From an uncultured Rhodospirillaceae bacterium (GTDB lineage: Bacteria > Pseudomonadota > Alphaproteobacteria > RF32 > CAG-239), in NCBI GenBank assembly GCA_900320035.1, contig ONQU01000001.1, positions 1 through 23,487 of the forward strand: 23,487 bases of DNA, in the 5' to 3' direction. Under the pieces are notes generated by a model, which saw only the letters and a list, made by a program, of their open reading frames with translations, did not search any database and had not been told where the DNA came from. Every line of letters begins with the position of its first letter. Position 1 is the stretch's first letter. Made by a program: the position numbers and the translations under genes. This document shows positions 1 through 7,814 of the stretch, in pieces.

Positions 1-1634
1 CGCGTATAATAGCGGATAATATGGCGAATGGCATCATCCGTAATGACCAGTTCCGAACACTGCACGGCATTCTCATCAAACACCTTATTTATCAGGTGAC
101 GCTTGGCAATTTCCACCTTCTCATCTTCCGTGTAGCCGTCAAGGCGAATAATTTCCATTCTATCAAGCAACGGACGCGGCATATCAAGTGAATTCGCTGT
201 GGTCACAAACATCACATCTGACAAATCATAATCAACCTCCAAATAATGATCCTCAAACGTGTTATTTTGCTCCGGATCAAGCACTTCAAGCAATGCCGAA
301 CTTGGATCACCACGCCAATCATTACCGAGTTTATCTATTTCATCAAGCAAAAACAGCGGATTGGTGGTACCGGCTTTTTTCATTGATTGCAATACTTTGC
401 CCGGCATAGCTCCAACATAAGTGCGGCGATGACCACGAATTTCCGCCTCGTCCCGCATACCGCCAAGCGAAGCCCTCACAAAATGCCGATTGGTTGCACG
501 CGCAATTGAGCGTCCGAGTGAAGTTTTACCAACGCCCGGAGGTCCCACCAAACACAAAATCGGAGCCTTTAAACGCTTAGAACGTGATTGTACCGCCAAA
601 TATTCAACAATACGTTCTTTAACCTTTTCCAATCCATAATGATCCTCATCTAAAATACGGATTGCGGTTGCCAAATCCTTATTTAATTTTGTTTTCTTAT
701 CCCACGGTAAATCCAAAAGCCAGTCCAGATAATTGCGAATAACCGAGATTTCCGGTGAACTTTGGCTCATTGAACGCATTTTCTTGAGTTCAGTCAAGGC
801 TTTTTCACGCGCCTCCTTGGAAAACTTAGTATTATTGATACGCTTTAAATAATCACCGTATTCGTCTTCTTCGCCTTGATTAAGTTCTTTCTGAATGGCT
901 TTAATTTGCTCATTTAGATAATATTCTTTCTGGCTTTTTTCCATCTGCTTTTTGACACGAGTTTTAATTTTATCTTCAACTTCGGCAACCAGCATTTCCG
1001 TATCAATTAATTGCAATAGTTTATTTAAACGATCTTTAAGCGTATCGGTTTCCAATAAAAATTGCTTATCCTGAGTTTTGAGCGACAGATGTGAAGCAAT
1101 GGTATCAGCTAATTTATCGTACTCATCAATTTGCTTAACAGATTGCACAACATCAAAAGGAATTTTCTTATTTGACTTAACATAATCTTCAAATTGACTG
1201 ACAACAGCGCGTGCCCATGATTCTAATTCCTTTGTTTTTTCTTCCGCTAAAGGATAACTTATTGCCTCTGCCGCAATATAATTACCTAAATCAACCGGTT
1301 CATTTATTTTGACACGTTCAACCCCTTCAACTAAAATTTTGACCGTGCCATCCGGTAATTTCAGCATTTGTAAAATATTCCCAAGTGTGCCGACTTTGTA
1401 TAAATCTTTGATTTTCGGTACTTCGGTTTCGGCTTTTTTCTGCATTACCAAAATAATCTCAGAAGCTTTATCGTTGGCGGCTTGTACAGCTTCAATTGAC
1501 TTGTCTCGTCCCACGAAAATCGGCACAATCATTTTCGGATAAACCACCACATCGCGCAGTGGCAAAACCGGCAAAACAACCTGTTTTTCTTCTGATTTTT
1601 TCTTCTTTTTAATCTTCTCAACCACTTTTGCCAT
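1..1634 (-). CDS. lon: ATP-dependent protease Lon, N-terminal 544 residues (3' end beyond window)
   Basis: Lon is a cytoplasmic AAA+ serine protease that degrades misfolded and selected regulatory proteins. Reading the minus strand from the ATG at 1634 gives an open frame to the window edge. It begins with MAKVVEK, then a Lys-rich stretch, then the Lon N-domain (VLPLRDVVVYPKMIVPIFVG). The helical region contains YYLNEQIKAIQKEL. The ATPase core has Walker A GPPGVGKTS near residue 365 and Walker B LFLLDEIDKLG, followed by LLEVLDPEQNNTF. These positions match normal Lon numbering. The Ser-Lys protease domain is off the window, so catalytic integrity cannot be judged. AGGAG at 1646-1650 lies 11 bases before the start. 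A heat-shock-like promoter is recorded separately. The extra Lys-rich N-terminus (KIKKKKKSEEK) is a small oddity. Identification is very secure. Confidence 0.97.
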   Translation of the reverse strand, partial: MAKVVEKIKKKKKSEEKQVVLPVLPLRDVVVYPKMIVPIFVGRDKSIEAVQAANDKASEIILVMQKKAETEVPKIKDLYKVGTLGNILQMLKLPDGTVKILVEGVERVKINEPVDLGNYIAAEAISYPLAEEKTKELESWARAVVSQFEDYVKSNKKIPFDVVQSVKQIDEYDKLADTIASHLSLKTQDKQFLLETDTLKDRLNKLLQLIDTEMLVAEVEDKIKTRVKKQMEKSQKEYYLNEQIKAIQKELNQGEEDEYGDYLKRINNTKFSKEAREKALTELKKMRSMSQSSPEISVIRNYLDWLLDLPWDKKTKLNKDLATAIRILDEDHYGLEKVKERIVEYLAVQSRSKRLKAPILCLVGPPGVGKTSLGRSIARATNRHFVRASLGGMRDEAEIRGHRRTYVGAMPGKVLQSMKKAGTTNPLFLLDEIDKLGNDWRGDPSSALLEVLDPEQNNTFEDHYLEVDYDLSDVMFVTTANSLDMPRPLLDRMEIIRLDGYTEDEKVEIAKRHLINKVFDENAVQCSELVITDDAIRHIIRYYT

Positions 1635-1669
1635 TCTTTATGCAACTCCTCATGAAATATCTTTCTAAT

Positions 1670-1698
1670 ATATAAGTTAGGTTTATTCATTCGACAAG
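1670..1698 (-). promoter_or_regulatory. Candidate RpoH (heat-shock) promoter of lon
   Basis: On the minus strand CTTG (1695-1698) is followed after 18 bases by CTTATAT (1670-1676). This fits the alphaproteobacterial sigma-32 pattern CTTG-N17/18-CYTATNT, although the trailing G of the longer consensus is not at the expected place. It lies about 36 bases before the lon ATG, and lon is a classic heat-shock gene. The same bases also read as a sigma-70 pair, TTGTCG and TATATA with 17 bases between, so the sigma factor is inferred. Confidence 0.5.
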
Positions 1699-1729
1699 AC
1701 CACTCGATATTTTTCCCCAATTTATTTTT

Positions 1730-2011
1730 TTATGCTAATGCCAGCACTTTAGCATGCCGTAGCAGATAAGCATCGACTTCATCTTCAATACATTTTTGCA
1801 AATGTTGCCATTCGGCCGCCTTAATTTGCGGTAATACCTTGCGCACCGTTTTATAATCAGTTTCCATGGCAAAAGCGGCAAATGCCAAAACTTGATTGGT
1901 TGTACCGCTCAAATATATTCCCTCGTCGCAATCAGGATATAAAACCAAAAAATACATATATAATGTATTTATTTGCTCAATTTGCTTATGTGACATTGCT
2001 CGTTTCATCAT
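1730..2011 (-). CDS. Hypothetical protein, 93 aa
   Basis: I do not recognise this protein. It has no signal peptide or convincing membrane segment and looks like a small, mostly helical cytoplasmic protein (for example KTVRKVLPQIKAAEWQHLQK, then CIEDEVDAYLLRHAK). Coding support comes from a good ribosome site, AGGAG just before tandem ATGs at 2011 and 2008, and from lying head-to-tail just upstream of lon in the same direction. The lon promoter sits between the two genes, so they need not share a transcript. The second ATG (2008) is an equally possible start. Confidence 0.6.
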   Translation of the reverse strand: MMKRAMSHKQIEQINTLYMYFLVLYPDCDEGIYLSGTTNQVLAFAAFAMETDYKTVRKVLPQIKAAEWQHLQKCIEDEVDAYLLRHAKVLALA

Positions 2012-2144
2012 TTATCTCCTATATTAAAATAAGATATTTATATTATTATAGCTTGTCAATAATATTTTTATAATTGTTAATTTAAATTTTCATATTTATA
2101 TTAGCCAGACGAAAATCGGTAAAATTGTGGGCAATATATTGAAA

Positions 2145-2159
2145 AAACTTGACAAGTTT
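2145..2159. promoter_or_regulatory. Perfect palindrome containing TTGACA, upstream of pheA
   Basis: AAACTTG-A-CAAGTTT has perfect 7-base arms around one central base, 46 bases before the pheA start. It embeds TTGACA (2150-2155), a consensus -35 hexamer, but I find no good -10 hexamer 16-18 bases downstream. The site could be a repressor operator overlapping a promoter; this is inference from shape and position only. Confidence 0.35.
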
Positions 2160-2204
2160 ATGTTTTTATTAGAGGTGTAAACAAGATACAGAAAGGAGTT
2201 ATAC

Positions 2205-3074
2205 ATGCTTAAAATTGCTTATCAAGGAGTTGCCGGTGCATATTCGCACATAGCTTGCATGGAGCTATTTCCTAGACAAGAATATTATGCTTGTGACACT
2301 TTTGAAAACGCTATGGAAATGGTAAAAAACGGCATTGTTGATAAAGCGGTTATTCCTGTAGAAAATTCTCATGCCGGCCGCGTTACTGATGTACATTTTT
2401 TGCTTCCGGAAGCCGGTTTGCACATCAGCGGCGAACATTTTTTACGAATTGAGCATCAATTGCTGGCGGTTAAAGGCGCAAAACTTCAAGATATTGTGAG
2501 CGCAGCATCGCATCCGCAGGCTTTAGCGCAATGTTCGGATTTTCTTAAACAACATAATATTAAAGCCGTATCGCGTATTGACACGGCAAAATCGTGCGAG
2601 AAAATTGCTCTTGAACAAGATCTGACTAAAGCGGCAATTGCCTCAAAACTTGCAGCGCAGATTTATGGTTTGGATATTCTTGCTTCAAACATTGAAAATG
2701 CTAATAATAACACCACGCGTTTTTTAATTATGCAAAAAGAAGAAGAATTTCCAATTGATGATGGCGGTGAATATATTACTTCCATTGTTTTTACCACCAA
2801 ACATATTCCAGCGGCATTATACAAAGTTTTAGGTGGTTTTGCCACCAATGGCATTAACATCTCTAAATTGGAAAGCTATCTGTTGAACGGTAAATTTTTC
2901 TCGGCTCGTTTTTATGTGGAAGTTGAACAACACATTAACTCTAAGGCTTTACAATATGCCTTAGCCGAGCTTAAATTTTTCTCCGAAGAATATCAAATTC
3001 TCGGTTGTTATCCCGCTCATCCATATCGCCACAAAAAACAAGGAAATCAAAATGAAATTCAATTATTTCAATAA
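2205..3074 (+). CDS. pheA: Prephenate dehydratase (monofunctional, with ACT domain)
   Basis: It converts prephenate to phenylpyruvate in phenylalanine synthesis in the cytoplasm. The catalytic domain opens with IAYQGVAGAYSHIAC, includes VIPVENSHAGRV and the active-site TTRF motif at residues 170-173 (TTRFLIM). A C-terminal ACT domain (about 192-272) would sense phenylalanine. Its LESYLLNGKFF replaces the enterobacterial ESRP motif, and the ending FFSEEYQILGCYPAHPYR resembles alphaproteobacterial PheA as I recall it. There is no chorismate mutase domain, and 289 aa is normal for the monofunctional type. The start follows AGAAAGGAG with 7-8 bases of spacing. The last 23 bases overlap the next gene, implying co-translation. 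Identification is secure. Confidence 0.96.
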   Translation: MLKIAYQGVAGAYSHIACMELFPRQEYYACDTFENAMEMVKNGIVDKAVIPVENSHAGRVTDVHFLLPEAGLHISGEHFLRIEHQLLAVKGAKLQDIVSAASHPQALAQCSDFLKQHNIKAVSRIDTAKSCEKIALEQDLTKAAIASKLAAQIYGLDILASNIENANNNTTRFLIMQKEEEFPIDDGGEYITSIVFTTKHIPAALYKVLGGFATNGINISKLESYLLNGKFFSARFYVEVEQHINSKALQYALAELKFFSEEYQILGCYPAHPYRHKKQGNQNEIQLFQ

Positions 3075-3951
3075 ATTACTTGATTTTATTAAAGAAAAAC
3101 ATCATAATAACTTTATCTCTCTTGAAGAAATTTATGATGGCGGTAGTTCGTATAATTTTTGCTTAAAAACCAAAGAGGATAAATATTTCTTGAAGCTGAT
3201 ACCACAATCAGATGAACAACGTATTGAAAAAACATTACAACTGCTTAAATGCTTTTATGGCGCACAAATTGCACATCCAGATGAACTTAAAACGGCAGAT
3301 GCCGCATATTGCATCATGGCAATGCCATATATTGATGGTCATAAGTTGACCGCTAAGCAATTTACGCCTTCTTTATATTTACAATTACAAAACACTTATC
3401 AAGAAATGATGGCGCAGTCAGTGCCTGAAAAATATGTATTTCCGCAACAAACACTGCAAGACCTCAAAATAAAAATTGATGATACTTTGCGTCACTCTAA
3501 AGGTTTTGCTTATAAATTGATAGATATTTTATTCTGGCGGCAATTTAGGCAAAGATTAGTTACACTACCGGCAAAAACGCAAGTGATACACGGTGATTTT
3601 ACTCTTAAAAATATTTTGGTTGATAAAACCGGCAAACCGCACATCATGGATTTTGAACTTGTCCGTTTCGGTTATGTGACCGAAGACTGGGCGATGTTGT
3701 TGTTGCAACTGGCAAATTTTAATAAACTTTGGGGCAATATGGCACGGCTTAAAAAAGATTATGCTTTAATGCAAAATTTAGGAGCCGATAATCAGCAATG
3801 GCTTCATGGCGTTCAGATGTTTTATCTCGAACGTTTGCGGCGGCGTTTAACCGATGTGCGAAAAAAACACAATTTGCGCAAAAATTTATGCTTTTTATGT
3901 AGCTTAATGCGCTATTTTGCAGTTGAAAGATTGATATTGAAGCAATCCTAA
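3052..3951 (+). CDS. APH/choline-kinase-like phosphotransferase
   Basis: This belongs to the aminoglycoside phosphotransferase/choline kinase fold, which phosphorylates hydroxyl groups of small molecules with ATP. Visible motifs are a lysine-bearing strand (KYFLKLI, near residue 48), the Brenner motif HGDFTLKN at 180-187 (catalytic Asp182, metal ligand Asn187) and the metal-binding IMDFE with Asp200. Length (299 aa) is typical. The start ATG lies inside pheA with AAGGAAA before it, so translation is probably coupled. The substrate cannot be told from sequence: sugar, choline-like alcohol, or a homoserine or fructosamine kinase-like role are all possible. The link with pheA does not point to any known step of phenylalanine synthesis. 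Resistance to aminoglycosides is not suggested by anything specific. Confidence 0.85.
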   Translation: MKFNYFNKLLDFIKEKHHNNFISLEEIYDGGSSYNFCLKTKEDKYFLKLIPQSDEQRIEKTLQLLKCFYGAQIAHPDELKTADAAYCIMAMPYIDGHKLTAKQFTPSLYLQLQNTYQEMMAQSVPEKYVFPQQTLQDLKIKIDDTLRHSKGFAYKLIDILFWRQFRQRLVTLPAKTQVIHGDFTLKNILVDKTGKPHIMDFELVRFGYVTEDWAMLLLQLANFNKLWGNMARLKKDYALMQNLGADNQQWLHGVQMFYLERLRRRLTDVRKKHNLRKNLCFLCSLMRYFAVERLILKQS

Positions 3952-3982
3952 AAAACAAACATTTTTTTATAAGATAGTATTA

Positions 3983-4879
3983 TTATGCTTTAAAATTCAA
4001 ATTCCAATCACTATAGTGTGTTGGCTCGTCCACCCAATTTTCGCGGACTTTAACATATAAAAACAGATGAATGCGTTCTTCCAACAATTCTTCTAATTCC
4101 AACCGTGCGCTTTGCCCGATTTTTTTGATCATTGCGCCGTCACGCCCGAGAATAATTGACTTCTGCCCATCGCGTTGCACATAAATTGTCATCTCAGCTC
4201 TAATTGAACCGTCTTCTTTATGTTCCCACAACTCCGGTTCAACCGTCAAAGCATAAGGCAACTCTTGCCTTAAATTTAAAAACAGCTTTTCACGCACCAC
4301 TTCCGCCGCTAAAAGCCTAAGCGGCATATCAGACATTTGCTCTTCCGGATAATACCATGGACTTTCCGGTAGATTATCGGCCAAATACTGATAAAACTCA
4401 GTTATATGATCCCCTGATTGTGCTGAAAACATAAACACGGCATCGAAACAAAACAAGTTTTCGAATTCTTCTTTAAGTTCCTGTAAACGCTCCTCCGGCA
4501 CCAAATCAATTTTATTGAATGCCAAGACCGCACAAGCGTCACGCTTGATTAATTCATCAATAATTGCCAAAGTTTCATCATTCATGCCGCGTTTGGCATC
4601 GACCACCAAAACATTGATATCGGCATCACCAAAACCATTCCATGCCGAAGCCACCATGGCCCTATCCAAGCGCCGTTTCGGTACAAAGATACCCGGTGTA
4701 TCTAAAAAGATAATTTGCGTATTATCATAGACACCGATACCTTTAATTGTTGTGCGTGTAGTTTGCGCTTTAGGCGAGACAATTGACACCTTTGAGCCGA
4801 CAAAATTATTGGTAATAGTTGATTTTCCAGCGTTTGGCGCCCCAATTAAAGCCACAAAGCCACATCTAGTTGGTTTCAT
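3983..4879 (-). CDS. era: GTPase Era
   Basis: Era is an essential GTPase that binds the 3' end of 16S rRNA and helps mature the 30S subunit. The G domain shows G1 GAPNAGKS (13-20), a Thr-rich G2 region (QTTRTT, 39-44), G3 DTPG (60-63) and G4 NKID (122-125). The C-terminal KH domain carries the signature IILGRDGAMIKKIG. Length (298 aa) is standard. It is the last gene of a minus-strand operon, one base after the stop of rnc, which is the common bacterial rnc-era arrangement and fits joint action on rRNA processing. Era also meets the kinase gene tail to tail; the 31-base AT-rich gap holds no clear hairpin. Confidence 0.98.
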   Translation of the reverse strand: MKPTRCGFVALIGAPNAGKSTITNNFVGSKVSIVSPKAQTTRTTIKGIGVYDNTQIIFLDTPGIFVPKRRLDRAMVASAWNGFGDADINVLVVDAKRGMNDETLAIIDELIKRDACAVLAFNKIDLVPEERLQELKEEFENLFCFDAVFMFSAQSGDHITEFYQYLADNLPESPWYYPEEQMSDMPLRLLAAEVVREKLFLNLRQELPYALTVEPELWEHKEDGSIRAEMTIYVQRDGQKSIILGRDGAMIKKIGQSARLELEELLEERIHLFLYVKVRENWVDEPTHYSDWNLNFKA

Positions 4880-4880
4880 C

Positions 4881-5528
4881 TTATTTCATCTGCTCCAAAA
4901 GTTTTGCGGCCGCATCTTGTTCCGCCTGTTTTTTATTTTTACCATTGCCAAAAGCATATATTTCATCATTAAAGGCCACACGAACTTTAAAAATAGGTTC
5001 ATGCTCGCTGCCACTTTTTTCAATTAATTCATAAACCGGAGACGGCTGTTTCATACTGTGGAATTTTTCCTGCAATTGCGTCTTGGCGTCTTTTCTGTCA
5101 CCATAGTCCATATCAATCATTCCCCGCCAATGACGCTCCACAAAAGCTATGGCTTCTTCGATGTTGGAATCAATATAAATTGCCCCGATTATCGCTTCGC
5201 AAACATCACATAACACATTTGTTCCATGTGCTGTTTCAGGTTCTTTAGTAATGATATGTTGTTCAAGATGTAATTGCTTAGCAACTGTTGCCACCATTTC
5301 GGCACATACCAATTTCACATGGCGCTGCGCCAAAACCCCTTCCCGGTCATTGGGAAACATTTTATAGAGCAAATGTGCCATGGTCATCCCTAAAACTCTA
5401 TCACCCAAAAATTCCAAACGTTCATAGTTACGGTGTTCATTACCGGTTACACTGCTATGCGTCAACGCTTGATGTAGCAGTACAGGATTTTTAAAGCGAT
5501 ATTGTAAAATTTGCTCCAATTGTTCCAT
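4881..5528 (-). CDS. rnc: Ribonuclease III
   Basis: RNase III cuts double-stranded RNA, including the rRNA precursor. The nuclease domain has the signature ERLEFLGDRVLG, giving metal ligands Glu39 and Asp43, with Asp108 and Glu111 (CDVCEAIIGAIYID) completing the active site. A double-stranded RNA binding domain follows from about residue 147 (DAKTQLQEKFH ... NGKNKKQAEQDAAAKLL). The 215-residue length is normal. It starts 3 bases after the lepB stop and ends one base before era, so the three are very probably co-transcribed. Confidence 0.98.
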   Translation of the reverse strand: MEQLEQILQYRFKNPVLLHQALTHSSVTGNEHRNYERLEFLGDRVLGMTMAHLLYKMFPNDREGVLAQRHVKLVCAEMVATVAKQLHLEQHIITKEPETAHGTNVLCDVCEAIIGAIYIDSNIEEAIAFVERHWRGMIDMDYGDRKDAKTQLQEKFHSMKQPSPVYELIEKSGSEHEPIFKVRVAFNDEIYAFGNGKNKKQAEQDAAAKLLEQMK

Positions 5529-5531
5529 TAA

Positions 5532-6266
5532 CTAATCAATTCCTTTAAAAAAGCGTTTCCAGCGAATGGCGTTAAACCACGTCCAAGGCTTAATCAATGA
5601 ACCTTTATCGCTATGCGAAAAGAAAATAAAGCGTGCTTTGCCAACCAAATTTTCTTTGGGCACAAAACCAACACTGATACGACTATCATCAGAACGATCG
5701 CGATTATCCCCCATGACAAAGAACGAATCTTCCGGCACAATAAATTCTTCCGTATCATCAACAATACGTTCTTCATCAGACATCTCAATAATGCGATGGA
5801 TTTTCCCTTCCGGCAAAGTTTCCTCGTACTGATGATAAAATTCCGGCACACCAACATATTCATCTATAATATAGCGCTCTTTTTCTTTACGTTCAATCTG
5901 CTCACCGTTGATATAAAGACGACCTTCTTTAACTTGGATTGTATCTCCCGGTAAACCGATAATGCGCTTAATAAAATCGGTATGCGGATTTTTCGGAAAT
6001 TTAAAAACAACAATATCACCGCGCTGTGGTTCCGAATAAAAAATTCTTCCTTTAAACAACGGTAGGCCGGCCGGAAATGAGTAACGTGAGTAGCCGTATG
6101 TATATTTGCTGACAAACAAATAATCCCCCACTTGCAATGTTGGATACATAGAACCGGAAGGAATACGAAAAGGTTCGAGCCAAAAACTACGAATTATTAA
6201 GGCAATAAATATAGCCAAAACAATGGTTATAATATTTTCTTTTAACGAACTGTTTTTTTCAGACAC
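5532..6266 (-). CDS. lepB: Signal peptidase I
   Basis: LepB removes signal peptides from exported proteins at the outer face of the inner membrane. One N-terminal membrane helix (residues 11-27, NIITIVLAIFIALIIRS) precedes the catalytic serine box PSGSMYPT (Ser39). The general-base lysine is Lys100 in IKRIIGLPGD. The late family box VMGDNRDRSDDSR is also present. The likely start is GTG at 6266; AAGGAT overlaps the stop of the preceding hydrolase 5 bases upstream. The two small exported proteins, BatD and other secreted products in this window would be candidate clients. The lepB-rnc-era order is widespread in proteobacteria. Secure. Confidence 0.97.
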   Translation of the reverse strand: MSEKNSSLKENIITIVLAIFIALIIRSFWLEPFRIPSGSMYPTLQVGDYLFVSKYTYGYSRYSFPAGLPLFKGRIFYSEPQRGDIVVFKFPKNPHTDFIKRIIGLPGDTIQVKEGRLYINGEQIERKEKERYIIDEYVGVPEFYHQYEETLPEGKIHRIIEMSDEERIVDDTEEFIVPEDSFFVMGDNRDRSDDSRISVGFVPKENLVGKARFIFFSHSDKGSLIKPWTWFNAIRWKRFFKGID

Positions 6267-6271
6267 TTCTT

Positions 6272-7030
6272 TTAATCCTTTATATCATCATAATCATCCA
6301 ACAATTCATCATCTTCAGCAGCTAAATCGCTTTCCAACAACAAATCTTCTTCATAATCATCGACCGGATGCGGCCTAATAATCTGCGGCCGACGTTGCAT
6401 TGCGGTGATAATATATTGTCCGCTGACTTTGTATAAATCTTTTAAATGTTCATTATACATATGATCACCGTCTTCAATCATGGCAAAATCAATTTCAACA
6501 TGACGTTGCTGATTGAGACGACGAGCCATTCTGGCAACTTCTGCCGGATTCACAATTTCATCTTTACCGCCTTGAATAATCAGGCCGGAAGTCGGACAAG
6601 GTGCCAAAAATGAAAAATCCTTTTCATTGGCCGGTGGGGTAACTGCAATAAAATTATTGATATCCGGCCGCCGCATCAAAAGCTGCAAACCAATCCAAGC
6701 TCCAAAAGAATAACCGGCAATCCAACACCGTTTGGCGTCAGGATTCATATTTTGCAACCAGTCAAGCGCCACGGTGGCATCGGAAAGTTCACCTAAACCA
6801 TCATCAAATGTTCCTTGTGAACGCCCTACGCCGCGAAAATTAAAACGCAGAACAGAAAATCCTAAATCTTTAAAACAACTAAACAAACTATACACGACCT
6901 TGTTGCTCATTGTTCCGCCGAAGTTCGGATCCGGATGCAAAATCAGAGCCACCGGTGCGTTTGCCCGCTCGCTTTTATGGTATCTGCCTTCTATACGGCC
7001 GGCATGTCCGTTAAATAAAACTTCCGTCAT
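6272..7030 (-). CDS. Alpha/beta hydrolase with acidic C-terminal tail
   Basis: This is a cytoplasmic alpha/beta hydrolase of the short bacterial type. The oxyanion region HPDPNFGG (32-39), RFNFRGVGRSQG (62-73), nucleophile motif GYSFGA with Ser108, acid Asp157 (GGKDE) and base His190 (DGDHMY) give a complete catalytic triad. The substrate is unknown; esterase or thioesterase activity is the general expectation. Residues from about 224 on are strongly acidic (EEDLLLESDLAAEDDELLDD), an unusual extension for this family. It is the first gene of the hydrolase-lepB-rnc-era operon, with AAAGGA before its ATG and an AT-rich divergent spacer shared with cysE. Confidence 0.88.
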   Translation of the reverse strand: MTEVLFNGHAGRIEGRYHKSERANAPVALILHPDPNFGGTMSNKVVYSLFSCFKDLGFSVLRFNFRGVGRSQGTFDDGLGELSDATVALDWLQNMNPDAKRCWIAGYSFGAWIGLQLLMRRPDINNFIAVTPPANEKDFSFLAPCPTSGLIIQGGKDEIVNPAEVARMARRLNQQRHVEIDFAMIEDGDHMYNEHLKDLYKVSGQYIITAMQRRPQIIRPHPVDDYEEDLLLESDLAAEDDELLDDYDDIKD

Positions 7031-7117
7031 ATTTTTTCCTTTATTATATTTATCTTAATACATTTTTTCTTATATTATATATTGAAAAAACATTAACTTT
7101 TAGGAATATAACACATA

Positions 7118-7753
7118 ATGAATGAAAATTACAAGATAATTTTGCAAGACATTCAAGCAATACTCGATCGCGATCCGGCAACGAGCAGTAAATTAGAAGC
7201 TATTTTATGTTCTTCCGGTTTGCATGCCATCATAATTTATCGCGGTGCGCATTGGCTGTGGCGTAAAAATTGGCACTTAACGGCACGCGTCATTTCACAA
7301 ATAGCTCGTTTTTTAACCGGTATCGAAATTCACCCGGCGGCACAAATCGGTAAAGGATTTATGATTGATCACGGCATGGGGGTGGTGATTGGTGAAACAG
7401 CGCAAATCGGTGATAATGTGACACTCTATCATGATGTCACGCTTGGTGGGCGGAAATTATATGATGCAAAAGGTAAGAAATTAGCTAAGCGCCATCCGAC
7501 GATCGGTAATAATGTCACAATCGGCTGCGGTGCACAAATCTTAGGGCCGATTACCATCGGTGATAATGTTAAAATCGGCTCAAATGCCATTGTTATTGAG
7601 GATATTCCGGCCAACAGCACTGTTGTTAATCAACCGGCGTACATTGTTAAAAAATCATCTGATAATAGTGAAATTTTTTGCGCTTACGGACTTGAAAATA
7701 ATCACAACACGGTAACAACAAAAGCTAAATCAAAGACGCGTAAAAAAAGTTGA
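7118..7753 (+). CDS. cysE: Serine O-acetyltransferase
   Basis: CysE makes O-acetylserine from serine and acetyl-CoA, the first committed step of cysteine synthesis. After a short helical N-terminus (LDRDPATSSKLEAILCSSG) come left-handed beta-helix hexapeptide repeats. Typical CysE sequence is present: IEIHPAAQIG, then MIDHGMGVVIGETA with the catalytic Asp84-His85 pair, then NVTLYHDVTLGG. Its 211 residues match the short form of the family, lacking the long N-terminal domain of the enterobacterial enzyme. The C-terminus is Lys/Arg-rich and lacks a clear terminal isoleucine, the residue CysE commonly uses to dock into CysK. TTTAGGA precedes the ATG. Confidence 0.95.
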   Translation: MNENYKIILQDIQAILDRDPATSSKLEAILCSSGLHAIIIYRGAHWLWRKNWHLTARVISQIARFLTGIEIHPAAQIGKGFMIDHGMGVVIGETAQIGDNVTLYHDVTLGGRKLYDAKGKKLAKRHPTIGNNVTIGCGAQILGPITIGDNVKIGSNAIVIEDIPANSTVVNQPAYIVKKSSDNSEIFCAYGLENNHNTVTTKAKSKTRKKS

Positions 7754-7761
7754 AATATTGT

Positions 7762-7790
7762 ATGACATTTACATTTTTGTATGTTATACT
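7762..7790 (+). promoter_or_regulatory. Sigma-70-like promoter with extended -10
   Basis: ATGACA (7762-7767, five of six matches to the -35 consensus) is followed after 17 bases by TATACT (7785-7790), preceded by TGT to give an extended -10. Transcription would begin near 7797, just before the Shine-Dalgarno and ATG at 7815. This indicates that the two exported proteins and probably uvrB have a promoter separate from cysE. Confidence 0.65.
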
Positions 7791-7814
7791 GATGAACGAC
7801 AAGAGGTGGAAATC

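Noticed and set aside
1309..1720. Short frames on the plus strand and in another minus frame over the start of lon
   Set aside because: They overlap the continuous Lon frame that contains all family motifs.
2125..2182. A full sigma-70 promoter for pheA
   Set aside because: TTGACA is present but no -10-like hexamer lies 16-19 bases downstream; only the palindrome is reported.
3052..3951. Aminoglycoside resistance gene
   Set aside because: Only the general kinase fold motifs are visible; the overlap with pheA and lack of any mobile context argue for a metabolic kinase.
7758..7814. Longer N-terminus for the first exported protein starting at 7758
   Set aside because: That ATG lies upstream of the predicted promoter -35/-10, lacks a ribosome site and would bury the signal peptide; 7815 has AAGAGGTGG before it.
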